This document shows, one piece after another, positions 27,111 to 38,400 of a stretch of DNA of 64,000 bases. Source of the DNA: Chitinophaga oryzae (GTDB taxonomy: Bacteria > Bacteroidota > Bacteroidia > Chitinophagales > Chitinophagaceae); assembly GCF_012516375.2 (NCBI RefSeq), contig NZ_CP051204.2, positions 6,448,001 through 6,512,000 on the forward strand, written 5' to 3'. Position 1 is the stretch's first letter, and every line of letters begins with the position of its first letter. The notes beneath the pieces are model-generated. The model saw only the letters and a list, made by a program, of their open reading frames with translations. It did no database searches and was not told the DNA's origin. Position numbers and translations under genes: made by a program.

Positions 27111-27141
27111 GGGAACATTCCCATTTGCCGGGAATGTTCCC
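27111..27141. promoter_or_regulatory. 31-bp regulatory element, copy 1
   Basis: GGGAACATTCCC, seven bases, then GGGAATGTTCCC: a perfect inverted repeat with 12-bp arms, each arm itself nearly palindromic. It lies 46 bases upstream of the candidate -7 box of the FAD gene. Identical arms and spacing occur at 38751 and 39860, next to and after the LacI-family gene. Confidence 0.75.
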
Positions 27142-27180
27142 AACAAGCTGCACCGGGGTTTGCGCATCCAAACAGGCGCC

Positions 27181-28605
27181 TCACCTGCCGGGTTTTCCCC
27201 GCAATAAAATTTTGCCGATGTAGACGACGGTACGGTCATATTTCTCCGGATGACGGGTAATATCTTCCAGCTGCGTACTGCCCAGTATCGCGCGTTTATC
27301 TGCCTTTTCGGCCGACAGGCGTAAAGTGACGGTGTGTTTGCCCGCCGGCAGGATGATCATCTCATACTGCCCGCGATAACGGTTATTACAAAAATTATTG
27401 AACCGGTTGATGGTATAGCTGCCGCTGCTGTCCGCCGCCACGGCCTCGCCCAGGAACCGCGTCCCTTTGGGCGCGCGGCTGACCAGTTTCATAGGCTTGC
27501 CATCCACCACCGCTTCCAGTTGACCCATTTCCGGACCGCCGATATCGAAGATGCCGAACATGGTGCCGGTGAAATGAAAGGTGAAGGAGGCGCCCGGCCG
27601 CTCTGCTGTCATGACATAAGGGAACCAGCCCCGGAACTGCTTCAGCGGCAATTGGTCCGTTGCGGTCTTTTTGAAGCCCCTGCTGAAAGCAGCGATTTGC
27701 AACGGGTCATACATCCCAGCATCTTCCCAGTTGTCTGCCAGCAGCGGGGCGGGTAACGGAGACGGTTCTACGGCATTGGCATTTCGTATCTTTTGCATTC
27801 CTCTTGCAATAGCGGCGGCGTATATATTACCGCCTGCCATCACGGGATGCAGGCCATCACGGGAGTAGACGATCTTTCCGGGCACGTCTGTTGCGCTTTT
27901 CCACAAAAGCTTTCCCTCGCGCTCCAGCAGGGTAGGCTCCATTCCCAGATGAATGGATGGCAACGCATAATGCACCGCCAGCTGTTCCAGCTCCTTTATA
28001 TGCTCCGGCACCTGGCCCGCGGCATATGCTTCCGTATGACCGATGTTAACTGTATAAATCAGGCAGATATCTGTCTGTGGCGACTTTTTCCGGATCTGCC
28101 GGATGATGCCTTCCATGCCGCTGGCATAAGCGCCGTTCACCGCAAATTCCACAAACACCAGGTCAGGATGGTATTGCATCAGCTGATCGTACAGGCGGCA
28201 GGCCCCCAGGTCTGTGCCCGTTCCGGAAACGCCGGCGTTAATACCTTTCATAACTGCATCGGGAAACATAGACTGTATATACCTTGCGGTCTGCCGGCGG
28301 TAACACTGGTTGCCCTGTGTAATGCTCCCGCCGATAAAACCAATGGTGAGCGGCTTACCGGCTGCTGCTTTACGAAAAAAATGCGGCAAACCACCCCGTA
28401 CCGTGCATTCGTTGCTGTTATTATAATCGCCCGTACTGATAAGCGGAACGGTGGTATCTCCCGGATTAAAATACAAAGACGAAGCACCTGCCTGTGAGGC
28501 GGCAATAAGCCGCAACTCCTCTGCTTCGTCCCGGCTTTGGGAAGACGCAGCCACCTGCACCAGCAGGCAGCCACAAAGCAGCACAGAAAAACGTTTATAG
28601 TTCAT
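27181..28605 (-). CDS. SGNH/GDSL hydrolase family protein
   Basis: A 474-residue secreted protein from the start MNYKRFSVLL (28605), with a signal peptide ending near AASSQ; the ATG at 28617 is less likely. Block I is FIGGSITQGN with the catalytic Ser, block III is the VEFAVNGAY region and block V is SRDGLHPVMAGG with the Asp-x-x-His pair. SGNH enzymes remove acyl groups such as acetyl esters from polysaccharides. A beta-rich C-terminal part (about 310-474) may bind glycan. It overlaps the upstream gene by 11 bases and is the last gene of the SusC-led operon, ahead of the separately promoted FAD gene. Confidence 0.75.
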   Translation of the reverse strand: MNYKRFSVLLCGCLLVQVAASSQSRDEAEELRLIAASQAGASSLYFNPGDTTVPLISTGDYNNSNECTVRGGLPHFFRKAAAGKPLTIGFIGGSITQGNQCYRRQTARYIQSMFPDAVMKGINAGVSGTGTDLGACRLYDQLMQYHPDLVFVEFAVNGAYASGMEGIIRQIRKKSPQTDICLIYTVNIGHTEAYAAGQVPEHIKELEQLAVHYALPSIHLGMEPTLLEREGKLLWKSATDVPGKIVYSRDGLHPVMAGGNIYAAAIARGMQKIRNANAVEPSPLPAPLLADNWEDAGMYDPLQIAAFSRGFKKTATDQLPLKQFRGWFPYVMTAERPGASFTFHFTGTMFGIFDIGGPEMGQLEAVVDGKPMKLVSRAPKGTRFLGEAVAADSSGSYTINRFNNFCNNRYRGQYEMIILPAGKHTVTLRLSAEKADKRAILGSTQLEDITRHPEKYDRTVVYIGKILLRGKPGR

Positions 28606-31198
28606 AGTTAATAGCAATTACATGTAGCCCGTAGGGAGCTATCTCCAGCGGGAAAGCCTGTGTTACGCCGGCAGCCTGTTGCCGGCCGTCAGCATGGAGA
28701 TATGCTGCACTCCGCGGCCGGACCGTTTTCCCGGCTACTACCTCCGCATAGTTCACCTGCAATGTTTCTTTCAGGGGAAGATGACTGTTGTTCAGCAGCA
28801 ACAGGAAAAGCTTCCGCTCTTTCCGGTTGATGGCGCAGAAATAATCGAGGTAAGGGCTGCCATTCTGCAACATATTCTCCCGCAGCAACAGATCGGCAGC
28901 GGTACCGTATACTTTGCCCGGCGCAAAACCATACGTCTGGTGCGGCCCTACTTTCGGCGTGGCGAAGCCATGCGGGAAGGTGATGTTGCCGGCTGAACGC
29001 AGCTGTATTTCGGACAACAGGTAATCGGTGATCCAGCCCACCTGCCACCACGCATGGTGCGGGTAAGGACCGGCGCCTTTGTTCATGGTATCCCAGTAAT
29101 AGGAGGCCACGCTGGTAGCGCTGTCTACAAAAGCGTCCCTGCCGAAGGCGGCGGCACGGGCCATGTGGAGAAACAACGAATCACGCGTAAGGCCGAACAT
29201 CCGCACAAACAGGCCCGCATGGCTGGCCAGCGCAATCGGCCCGCGGTGGTTGGCAGACCCCATAATACCGCCATGTTCAAAACTGAGCCCGGTCTGGCTG
29301 ATTTCCCAGTCCTCGCGCTCCCGCCCGTTCACTATCTTCTTTTGAGTGGAAGGTATCGGTTGCGTATATACGGAGGTGGTGTATAACTTCGCTGTCTGAA
29401 TAGCCGCTGTGCGGTAGCGCGCTTCTTTTGTCACTTCATAGAGTTCCAGCAGCGCGCCGGCGCTCTGGCCTGTGGCAAAGTCGGGCACAAACCGCGCATC
29501 GCCGCACACGCCCAAAAAACAGCCTTTGGCGGTAGCGTTTGCAATGTACCAGTCGGCGCCCTTCTTTGCGGCGGACAGGTATTTTTGATCACCCAAAATC
29601 TTATAGGCTATCAGCAATCCGTAAAAGGTAGGCCGCAGGTCTTCCACTTCGGTGAACATCGGTTTACCGGTAGCGTGATCATAGGCCACCGCCCATTTAC
29701 CGGCCGGCCCCATCCAGGCCAGCAGCCTGTCGCCCGCCGTGCGCAGCGCACGCCGCAGCGTAGTGTCGTTCGGGTTAAACAACAGGATATTGCCCATGTC
29801 CATCATCATGTAATAGGTAGTGGCAATGGGTTCTACATATGGGCCCCACTCTTCGGTGAACCGCCGGCTTTTGGCCAGGTAGTACTGCCCTGCGGCCGCG
29901 CCGCTGAAGAATCCCGGCTGCTGCTCCTGCTGCATCAGTTTAAAATTACGGGCATAAGGCAAACGTGTCTGCGCCAGCACGCTGTCCTGCGTAATGTGCG
30001 ACAACATCCACATAGCGCCGTAATCGGAATTCTTCAATGCGTCTTTTTCGGAACCATAAACGCCGCCCAGGTAGGCCTGCGCGCCGATGTCCACGCCTTT
30101 ATAGTTCTCCAGCTTCCACATAGAGGTGCTGTCGTCCACGAGGTAATGATGCATCCGGAGGATACGGCTGGTCAGCGATTGCCTGGTTTGTTTCAGCGAC
30201 AGGAAATCGGGAAAACGGTAGATGTCGTTCACCGCATGTTTATACACCGTGTACCAGTCGGCCGCCTGCAGGCTGTATCGGAAAGCGAAGTTCACCGTGT
30301 CTCCCTGCTGCAGGTAGGAGCCTTTCTCCCCCAGCACGGGGTGATACGCGGTAGGTGTCAGCGCCGCTTTCCTGTTCATCAGCGACAGGCCCAACTGCCA
30401 GTTGCCGTTGCTGCGTTTGTCTTTCTCCCAGGGGTCGCGGGCGATGCCGGGCGCCGGTATTACCGCCAGCGTCCACCGCTGACGGGTACTGATAAAAGGC
30501 GCCAGCGTGGTGGCAGTCCTCTCCCGCAGCACCACCGGCTTGTCCGGTATGCCCTGCATATAAGCATAAGCTTTGATAAAATCTCTTTCTATACGATCGC
30601 TCTGAAAATAACCGGGGATACCCGCCCACTGCAACTCCTGCTCCTGCATGGTCGCCAGCGTAGGTGTGGCCAGCGAATAATAACCGGCGGCTTTGGCGCG
30701 CAGCTGCATGGTCACACACACATCGCCGGGAAAACGGTCATCAAAACGCCAGGTGGCGGAAAGTACGGCGGTATTGTTCTCGCTGGTAAATACGAGGGCG
30801 CCGTCCGCTGCCCTGGTGGCTGCTGATGGATAAAAATGCTGTGCAGTGCCCGCAGTATTCATCGGTACCGGCGACAAGGCCGATTCCCATACCGGAATAA
30901 TGTAACGGTACTGTGGCTCGGGGAACACGAGCTTCTTTCCGGTTTTATCGTATAGGGATAATGGTTTGCTATCCGGTTTCTCTGCGCTGTACAACAACGT
31001 ATATTCTCCGCTCACATGCGGTAGCTGCCGCCAGGCCTGCTGCTGTTTCACGGCCACATTTTCAAGCTGCCATCCGGCCGGCCCGTTTTTCCAGGACAGG
31101 CGAAGGGTACTGTTGTGCATCGATACAACGGCCGACTGGGCCGCTACCGGCATGATGCCTGCCATCCAGCTGATAAAGGTGAATACGATTCTTCTCAT
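28595..31198 (-). CDS. large secreted protein, six-hairpin glycosidase-like, family not recognised
   Basis: An 867-residue exported protein (signal peptide to VAAQS). By eye it has an N-terminal beta-sandwich (about 25-330), a helical toroid-like middle (about 340-760, with repeated aromatic and Gly-rich turns such as DVRPTFYGLLIAYKILG-like segments) and a C-terminal beta domain (780-867, NRKERKLFLLLLNNS). This layout is common in glycoside hydrolases and polysaccharide lyases with (alpha/alpha)6 barrels, but I cannot assign a CAZy family or catalytic residues. Its place between a Na+/solute symporter and an SGNH hydrolase in a SusC/SusD operon points to glycan breakdown. It is the best candidate exo-acting enzyme of this PUL. 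Confidence 0.6.
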   Translation of the reverse strand: MRRIVFTFISWMAGIMPVAAQSAVVSMHNSTLRLSWKNGPAGWQLENVAVKQQQAWRQLPHVSGEYTLLYSAEKPDSKPLSLYDKTGKKLVFPEPQYRYIIPVWESALSPVPMNTAGTAQHFYPSAATRAADGALVFTSENNTAVLSATWRFDDRFPGDVCVTMQLRAKAAGYYSLATPTLATMQEQELQWAGIPGYFQSDRIERDFIKAYAYMQGIPDKPVVLRERTATTLAPFISTRQRWTLAVIPAPGIARDPWEKDKRSNGNWQLGLSLMNRKAALTPTAYHPVLGEKGSYLQQGDTVNFAFRYSLQAADWYTVYKHAVNDIYRFPDFLSLKQTRQSLTSRILRMHHYLVDDSTSMWKLENYKGVDIGAQAYLGGVYGSEKDALKNSDYGAMWMLSHITQDSVLAQTRLPYARNFKLMQQEQQPGFFSGAAAGQYYLAKSRRFTEEWGPYVEPIATTYYMMMDMGNILLFNPNDTTLRRALRTAGDRLLAWMGPAGKWAVAYDHATGKPMFTEVEDLRPTFYGLLIAYKILGDQKYLSAAKKGADWYIANATAKGCFLGVCGDARFVPDFATGQSAGALLELYEVTKEARYRTAAIQTAKLYTTSVYTQPIPSTQKKIVNGREREDWEISQTGLSFEHGGIMGSANHRGPIALASHAGLFVRMFGLTRDSLFLHMARAAAFGRDAFVDSATSVASYYWDTMNKGAGPYPHHAWWQVGWITDYLLSEIQLRSAGNITFPHGFATPKVGPHQTYGFAPGKVYGTAADLLLRENMLQNGSPYLDYFCAINRKERKLFLLLLNNSHLPLKETLQVNYAEVVAGKTVRPRSAAYLHADGRQQAAGVTQAFPLEIAPYGLHVIAINYEL

Positions 31199-31199
31199 G

Positions 31200-32918
31200 T
31201 TAATAAGTACTTTCTACCGGTTCCGGTTGAGACGTGATCTTCACTTTTCGTGCAGCCCGCAGCGGTATAACAGCCGCGACGAGGATCGTAGTGGCAATAC
31301 CCGCCACCAGCGGGGCACTTTTCTGTGAAAAGAAACACAGCCCATATAGTAATAAGGCGATAAAGGCGAGCGAAAAGGCAATCACCTTTAACCCGAACTG
31401 ATTTTGTTTTTGTATCTCGATGGCCTCCTCCGCGCTGACCTCCAACACTTCTACCTTGCGTTGTGCGCGGCGGCGTTGCAACTGTATATATTCGTCGCTC
31501 ACATCGCCTTTGCCACGGGCATACCATTCGTACAGGGCCAGCATCAAGAAAGGCAATCCAACGCCGAGCAACATCTCATCGGCACGGCCCAGTTTAATAC
31601 CCGCCGTCAACGGAAGGATCACTTTAAATACCAGGTTGACCAGCAGGCTGATGACGGTAATATACAGGGTAGCCTTGCCCGTTAGCCGCCTGGAGAACAG
31701 CGCCCAGATAGGCGGCGCCAGCAATGGTCCACCGGTGATAGCCCCGATGCTCAGGGTAAACTCCACGATACCGCCGATATAAGGCACTATCAGCGCAATG
31801 GCAATCATACCCAACCCGAAGAACCAGGAAGATACCCTTGCCACGCGCATCAGTGTTTTGTCAGAAGCACCAGGATTAATCGATCCTTTGTAGATATCGT
31901 TGGTAAAAACAGCGGATACCACATTCAGTGCTGTATTGGCGGAAGCAGAGGTGGAAAAATACATACCGGTGAGTATCAGCCCCATTAAACCTGCCGGCAG
32001 CACATGCTTGCAGATCATGAGATAGGCGTTCTCCGTTTCCAGGCCAAGCAGCCCGGGGTTGATGCTTTTGTAGAGCATCGGCGGTAACATCCACAGCACC
32101 GGGCTCAGGATGTAAAGCCCTGCAAAAAGATAAGCCACTTTGGAGGCGGACTTCGGCGTGTCTACACTGGTGTAGCGTTGTACAAAAGTCCAGTTGCCGC
32201 CGATATAAAACACGTGATACAACGCAAAGGCAACAATAAAGCCCCAGGTGTACTCACCGTTGACCACACTGAAGAAACCTTCCGGCGAAAAGTGCAGGAA
32301 ATGCTGTGCGCCGCCCGCCGCATCAAAAGCCAGCGGAATAATGATCAGCACCGCTGCCGTGAGCACTACGAACTGCAGGATGTCGGTCACCATTACGGCC
32401 CACAGGCCGCCTACCGCCGTATAGGCGATCATGAATAACCCCAGCACAACAGTGGAAGGCATGAGTGGCAGTCCCAGTGAAGCGCTCACCAGCCTGGCCA
32501 CGGAATACAATACGGAGCCTTTGATCAGCAAAGACACCAGCATGAAAATATAGATATACGCCTTCTGCACTTTCTCACCCAGCCGTTCCCGGATGAATTC
32601 TGCCGCGGTGAGGTTGCCGGTGGCTTTCCATCGGGGCGCGAGGTACAGCCCCGTCACCAGCGCACCGATGCACATTGTCCACTGGATAGTGATGGCCACC
32701 CAGCCGTACTGGTAAGCAATGGAACCCCAGGCCACAAACGTGCCGGCAGAAAAGAAACTCATAAAAAGGGACAGCCCGCCGATAAACCAGGGTACGGCCT
32801 CCCCCGCAGCAAAAAAAGATTTGAGGTTTCTTCCTGTCCTGGAAAAGGAAAATCCCACCAGCATAATGAACAGGGAAAAAACAACAATAACGGCGGTATC
32901 TATGACAGCATTCATCAC
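31200..32918 (-). CDS. sodium:solute symporter family protein
   Basis: A 572-residue inner-membrane protein with about 13-14 helices. The N-terminal region SFFAAGEAVPWFIGGLSLFMSFFSAGTF and the GGLWAVMVTD segment are typical of the SSS family (LeuT fold), which couples Na+ entry to uptake of sugars, sugar acids or related solutes. A charged cytoplasmic loop (about 460-500) precedes the last two helices. It would carry the PUL's monomer or dimer product across the inner membrane. Its ATG overlaps the stop of the upstream lipoprotein gene (ATGA), and its stop is one base from the next start, so translation is probably coupled. Confidence 0.85.
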   Translation of the reverse strand: MMNAVIDTAVIVVFSLFIMLVGFSFSRTGRNLKSFFAAGEAVPWFIGGLSLFMSFFSAGTFVAWGSIAYQYGWVAITIQWTMCIGALVTGLYLAPRWKATGNLTAAEFIRERLGEKVQKAYIYIFMLVSLLIKGSVLYSVARLVSASLGLPLMPSTVVLGLFMIAYTAVGGLWAVMVTDILQFVVLTAAVLIIIPLAFDAAGGAQHFLHFSPEGFFSVVNGEYTWGFIVAFALYHVFYIGGNWTFVQRYTSVDTPKSASKVAYLFAGLYILSPVLWMLPPMLYKSINPGLLGLETENAYLMICKHVLPAGLMGLILTGMYFSTSASANTALNVVSAVFTNDIYKGSINPGASDKTLMRVARVSSWFFGLGMIAIALIVPYIGGIVEFTLSIGAITGGPLLAPPIWALFSRRLTGKATLYITVISLLVNLVFKVILPLTAGIKLGRADEMLLGVGLPFLMLALYEWYARGKGDVSDEYIQLQRRRAQRKVEVLEVSAEEAIEIQKQNQFGLKVIAFSLAFIALLLYGLCFFSQKSAPLVAGIATTILVAAVIPLRAARKVKITSQPEPVESTY

Positions 32919-33802
32919 GGTGTAATCGTTAAGGTTAGTTCTCTGGTAATACGTTTCTCTCCGTTATAACGCACGGCCGACGCTTCAAATACCACCCGGT
33001 AGGTACCCGGGCGGGTATACACATACTTATATGCCGGCAGCGTAGTGCTGATATTCTTCAGCGCTATCCCCTGGTCAGGCTTTACGGCTGTAGGGTCCAG
33101 TCCTTTGGAGATCACCCAATCTTCGTTGTCATCGGTATTTTTACTGCCGGGCATCAACAACTGCGCCTGGGTAACAGCCCATACGAACGCCGGATTTTTA
33201 AAGTCCACCGCTTTCCACCCTGCCGTCGCCATGGTGGCCATCGGCGTCACCACGTTATCCGCAGACACGCTGTTGGCGGTAAACGTCCGCACCACCCAGC
33301 GGTTCTGCCCTTCAGGCTTATTGGTGTCGGTATACCGGAACGCGATATAAATCAGCTTATGCCGGGCGGAATCAGCAAATTCTTTCAGGCTCACCACGCC
33401 GGAGGGCGTATTGTCCTGCCCGGCAGAAAATACCGCTTTGGAAGATACGTCTTTCCAGGTAGCGGCTTTCACATGTTCCACATCTGCAATACCGCTGAAA
33501 TCGTTGGACACCATCAGTTGCAGGTTGGGGTATATCTTGCCAAACTGTACCAGCGTGCTGAACTGTATCTGCAGATCGGCATCTACCGTGGTACGCTGGC
33601 GGTGTTCATACTTGCGTCCGGGTTCGCCGGAATAAAAAGTAATATTATCGGGATTGCCCTGAAAAACGAACGACACGGTATCGCCGGCCTTAAAGGTGGT
33701 GCCGGCCGTTGTTACTTCCAGCTCCGGCGTGGTCACCTTCTCTTTGGCACAGGCGCAGAAAGCGGCGATGATCATCAGATATAAGTAAGGTCGCATAGTC
33801 AT
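32915..33802 (-). CDS. surface lipoprotein in SusE position, DUF5017-like
   Basis: A 295-residue lipoprotein (lipobox AAFCAC near residue 18) rich in beta structure. After a PKD-like start (FKAGDTVSFVFQGNPDNI) it contains TFYSGEPGRKYEHRQRT, a pattern I associate with DUF5017 proteins encoded after SusD. A glycan-binding role at the cell surface is inferred from position. The ATG at 33796 is an alternative start. It lies four bases after SusD and overlaps the symporter gene by four. Confidence 0.6.
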   Translation of the reverse strand: MTMRPYLYLMIIAAFCACAKEKVTTPELEVTTAGTTFKAGDTVSFVFQGNPDNITFYSGEPGRKYEHRQRTTVDADLQIQFSTLVQFGKIYPNLQLMVSNDFSGIADVEHVKAATWKDVSSKAVFSAGQDNTPSGVVSLKEFADSARHKLIYIAFRYTDTNKPEGQNRWVVRTFTANSVSADNVVTPMATMATAGWKAVDFKNPAFVWAVTQAQLLMPGSKNTDDNEDWVISKGLDPTAVKPDQGIALKNISTTLPAYKYVYTRPGTYRVVFEASAVRYNGEKRITRELTLTITP

Positions 33803-33806
33803 TTTT

Positions 33807-35393
33807 TTACCAGCCGGGATTTTGAGTGATCAAACGATTGATAGTGATCTCAGTGTTGGGAATGGGAAACAGTACATTGCGAACGGTGGTGTTCTTCGCC
33901 GCGCTGCCGGCGTATTTCCAGGCCGCCGGCGCGGAGCTGCTCACCTCTGTTGCCAGCGACTGCATTTTACTTACGTACAGGCCCCAACGAATCAGGTCAT
34001 GTTTGCGCATGCCTTCAAAACAAAGTTCGCGCGCTCTTTCATCCTGCAAATGCGACAGGAAATCAACGGCGCCCAGCCCTGCCGGCAGGTCTGCTGCCGG
34101 ATCGGCGGCATGAACAGGTTTACCGTACCCCCTTCTCCTCACCTGGTTAACAGCCTCATAAGCCGCTGCCACCGGGCCATTCAGGGCATTTTCCGCTTCG
34201 GCCTTCATAAGCAGCACGTCGGCATAACGGATCACGGGAAAGTTGGTGGAATTGTACAGGCGGTTCTTTGGCACCTGTGTTTCGTATTCACGGCGCCATT
34301 TACCGGCGGTACGTTCATAAATCTGCGCCGGTGTGAAAGCTGTTTTGGTGATCGTTCCGCCGGCGTTAATATACCGGTAAGGCGCAATCGCCCAATCGCG
34401 GCGCTGGTCCGCTGCCTCGAAGAGGTTGAACAATCTGGCCGTAGGATGCACTGCGCCACCGGAATAACCGATGTTGTCATCGGGGCACTCCACGCCGTTC
34501 TCAATACCTACGCCCCCCGCCAGCTGGGCCGTACCCTGCTGATTACCGTACATCCCTATCTCCCAGAGGCACTCCTGAGGCTCGTTGATATCTTTGGAAT
34601 GATTGATAAAAATATTGCTGTAGGAAGGATTCAAAGAATGTTTACCTGAATTGATCACCTTGTCAGCGTAAGACAGCGCATCGGTGTATTTCGACACATC
34701 CTTCAGCGGTTCACCGGCCATGGTAAGATACACCCTCGCCAGCATCGCCTGTACTACGGTGGTGGTTACACGCTCATTGTTCGTATAGGCGCTGATGTCG
34801 CTCACCAGCGGTTCTGCTGCTTTCATATCTTCCACGATGGCCGCGTATACCTGGGCCACGGAAGAACGTGGCAGATTGGGCGCCGTTGGCGAAGTGGTGG
34901 ACGATAACTTCAACGGCACGCCACCGAAATTATCCACCAGCACAAAATAGAAATAGGCGCGCAGGAAAAGCGCCTGCCCTTTGATGGCGTTCCGTTTCGT
35001 CTCGTCCATCCTGGGTTTGTTCACATTTTCGAGCAACAGGTTGGCGCGGTCGATGCCCTGGTAAGCCACCTCCCACAACTTGCCCACGTCCAGCTGGCCG
35101 GCGTCAAAGTCCAATACCCGGAGATTGTTCACGGACACGTTCTTATAAAAAAATTCATCGCTGATGTTCAGGTAACTGAACAACCCGCGGGAGTACATCC
35201 TGCCCCAGTTGTCGATCAACCGGTTATAGACGCCGTTCAGCGCCCTGTCCAGGTCTGCTTCGGTATTGAAGTAATTTTCCGGTGTCACAAAGTCTTCCGG
35301 TTTCGTGTCCAGGAATTTATTGCATGCGCTGAACAGGGAACCTGCCAGCACACAGGAGATCATGATATATGTTTTGATAATGCCTGATTTCAT
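33807..35393 (-). CDS. SusD/RagB family nutrient-binding lipoprotein
   Basis: A 528-residue lipoprotein from start MKSGIIKTYI (35393), with lipobox LFSAC; an ATG at 35414 overlapping the SusC stop is less likely. The N-terminal CNKFLDTKPEDFVTPENYF and the C-terminal block FEGMRKHDLIRWG are hallmarks of the RagB/SusD family. It binds oligosaccharide at the surface as the lid of the SusC pore encoded just upstream. Part of the LacI-linked PUL. Confidence 0.9.
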   Translation of the reverse strand: MKSGIIKTYIMISCVLAGSLFSACNKFLDTKPEDFVTPENYFNTEADLDRALNGVYNRLIDNWGRMYSRGLFSYLNISDEFFYKNVSVNNLRVLDFDAGQLDVGKLWEVAYQGIDRANLLLENVNKPRMDETKRNAIKGQALFLRAYFYFVLVDNFGGVPLKLSSTTSPTAPNLPRSSVAQVYAAIVEDMKAAEPLVSDISAYTNNERVTTTVVQAMLARVYLTMAGEPLKDVSKYTDALSYADKVINSGKHSLNPSYSNIFINHSKDINEPQECLWEIGMYGNQQGTAQLAGGVGIENGVECPDDNIGYSGGAVHPTARLFNLFEAADQRRDWAIAPYRYINAGGTITKTAFTPAQIYERTAGKWRREYETQVPKNRLYNSTNFPVIRYADVLLMKAEAENALNGPVAAAYEAVNQVRRRGYGKPVHAADPAADLPAGLGAVDFLSHLQDERARELCFEGMRKHDLIRWGLYVSKMQSLATEVSSSAPAAWKYAGSAAKNTTVRNVLFPIPNTEITINRLITQNPGW

Positions 35394-35413
35394 TTTCACA
35401 GCTTTTAAGGTCA

Positions 35414-38400
35414 TTAAAAGGTTACGTCCAGTCCGAAAGTGATAGTGCGCGCTTTGGGATAGGCAGACCAGTCAAACCCGGGCGTCAGCGCAGAATGCCG
35501 CACGGACACTTCCGGGTCGAGGCCGGAGTAGCTGGTCCAGGTGAGCAGGTTCTGTGCGGAAGCATATACCCGGAGCGATTTTATTTTCGCCGCTTTGAGC
35601 GTTTGGGCGGGCAACGTATAGCCGAGCGCGACTGTCTTCAGGCGCAGGTAAGAACCGTCTTCTATCGTACGGGAAGAATACACCAGCGGGCCTTGTCCCC
35701 CTACTTTGTACAGGCTGTTGCTGGGGTTCTCCGGCGTCCACCTGTCGGCATAGGAAGCGAACATGTTCAGGAAGTTACGGGTCACATCGCCGTTTTCAAA
35801 CTCAATGCGGTTGGCGTTCAGCAGGTCGTTGCCGTAGCTCCATTGCAGGAAAACGTTCAGGTCAAAATTGCCGTAGGTGAAATTGTTGGACAGCCCGCCG
35901 ATATGTTTCGGGTTCGGGTTACCGATGATGGTCAGGTCGTTGTTGTCCACTTTACCGTCGCCGTTGATGTCCCTGAATTTGATGTGCCCGGGCTGAATGC
36001 TGCTGGCGGGGTTACCGTTGTTCGGCACATTGTTCTTCAACACATAGGAGCCGTCGCCCAGCTGGTTAAAATCGCCGTACTGGTAAATTCCGTCAAACAG
36101 GAAACCATAGAAGAGGGAGATAGGATGCCCGGGAATAGCGATATACGGATAGGCGTTGTTGAAGTTGCCCCAGGTGATACGGGAAGCATAACTGGCCTCG
36201 CCTTCGTTGAGCTGTAATACCTTGTTCCGGTTAAAGGAGATGTTAAAACCGGTAGACCAGCTAAAGTTCTTCCGTTGAATATTATTGGTATTGATCGTGA
36301 TTTCCAGCCCTTCGTTAGACACCTTTCCGATGTTACGGATACCGCTGAGATAACCGGAAGACGGCGCCAGGGTGGCATTCAGCAACAGGTCGCGCGTATT
36401 CTTTTTATAGTAGTCGGCAGACAGCGTGATCCTGTTTTTCAGGAACCCAACGTCAATGCCTATATCCGTTTGCGAAGTAGTTTCCCATTTCAGGTCCGGG
36501 TATCCCAGGTTATTGGGCACGATGCCCTGTGCCGGTGAATTACCGAAAGGGTAGCCGGAATAGGGGAACAGCTGCAGTGCGGTGAGATAGGCAAAATCAG
36601 GCACGCGGTTGTTGCCCGTGGTACCATAGCCTACACGTACTTTGGCGTCGGAAAGGAAGCTGACGTCCTTCATGAATGGCTCTTCGATAATACGCCATGC
36701 CAGTGCGCCGGAGGGGAAATAAGCCCAGCGGTTGCTGACCGGGAATTTGGACGAACCGTCTGCCCTGAATGAGAGCGTGAGCAGGTAGCGGGATTTGTAA
36801 CCATAATTGACCCTTCCGAGGAAAGACATCAGCGTATTGGCAGAGCGGGCGGTAGGTGCGGTGGTGATGATCCCTTCATCCAGTCCGCTCATGCGCAGCG
36901 ATTCGTTGGGCACCTGCGAAGCGGTGAAACCATAACTGTAGGTCTGCGTTTTCTGCATGCTCAGGCCGCCCATCACGTTGAGGTTATGGTCTTTGTTAAA
37001 CACGCGGGCGTAGGTGAGCGTATTTTCATTGAGCCAGCTGTTACGTTCCGCGTTGCTCACGGAGCCGTTAACGCCCAGTGCGCTGCTTTTGGGGTTGCCC
37101 AGCCGGGTGTTGGAATTATTGAAAATTTCTTTTCGTACAGCCTCCCGCGTGATACCGCCGGTGACGCGCAGGGTGAAGTAGCGGGCCGGTTTGTATTCCA
37201 CATAGGCGTTGCCGATGAGGGTATTGTTAAACGCGGGGTTGTATTCGTTACGGTTGGAGATAATAGGATTCATGCGGTATTCGCTCAGCGGGTCCACGTC
37301 AGGGTCAAACGGTTCATCGATCAGGGAACCGCCGTTGGTGGAATCGCCGGTTACGGGGCGATAGCCCCATACGCTGTACATAAGGCTCGAGGTGGGGCCG
37401 GTGGCGGTGGTGGAAGCGAAAGCGCCGTATGTTTTAGTGGCGGTGTAGTTGAGGTTGATGCCTGCTTTTATTTTGCTGCTCACCTGCTGGTCCAGCACCA
37501 GGCGGCCCTGGTAACGTTTAAATCCGCTGTTGATAATGATACCGTCCTGGTCCAGCAGGGAGCCGGACAGGGCATACTTCGTTTTATCGTTGCCGCCTCT
37601 CATGGACAGGCTGTGGTTTTGCATGAAAGCATTGCGCAGCACCTGGTCCTGCCAGTCAACGCCTTTTACATTCCGGTAGTCTTCCAGCGTTTTGCCATTT
37701 TTCAGGTAGATGGGTGTGTAGAGGGTGCTGTTTTGTTCCAGCTGGAACTTCACGAACTCGTACGGGTCCATCATTTTTTGTTTCTTCAGGTTCTGCTGGA
37801 AGCCCATCCAGGTCTGGTAGGCGATCACCGGGCCGCCTGATTTCCCTTTTTTGGTGGTGATGAGGATAACCCCGTTAGCGCCGCGGGCGCCGTAAATGGC
37901 GGTAGCCGAAGCGTCTTTCAGCACTTCGATAGAGGCGATTTCTTCAGGATTGAAGATGTTGTTGGAGGGATTTTCCATTGGGAAACCGTCCACCACATAG
38001 AGGGGAGAGTTTTCCTGTGTGACGGAGTTGTTGCCCCGGATGACGATATTGAGCGCCGCTCCCGGCTGCCCGTCGCTGGCCGATACCTGCACCCCTGCCA
38101 CACGGCCGCCGAGGGCTTCCTCAAAGGAGGGTACGGGCGCTTTGGCCATATCGGCCATTTTCACTTCGCCTACGGCGCCGGTAAGGTCTTTCCGTTTAAC
38201 CGTGCCGTAGCCGATCACTACTACGTCATTGAGCCCTTTCACCGATGATTCCAGGGTGATGTTGTAGACCGTTCTGCCGGCCGTGAGCTTTACCTCGCGG
38301 CTCACATACCCCACGTATGAGTACAGGAGAATGGTGCCGGGTAGGGTGTTCACTTTAATGTTGTAAACGCCTTCGTCGTTGGTAATGGCTGATACGGTGC

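Noticed and set aside
29585..30826. 413-codon open frame on the plus strand
   Set aside because: Antisense to the 867-residue PUL protein; His- and Arg-rich composition typical of a shadow frame.
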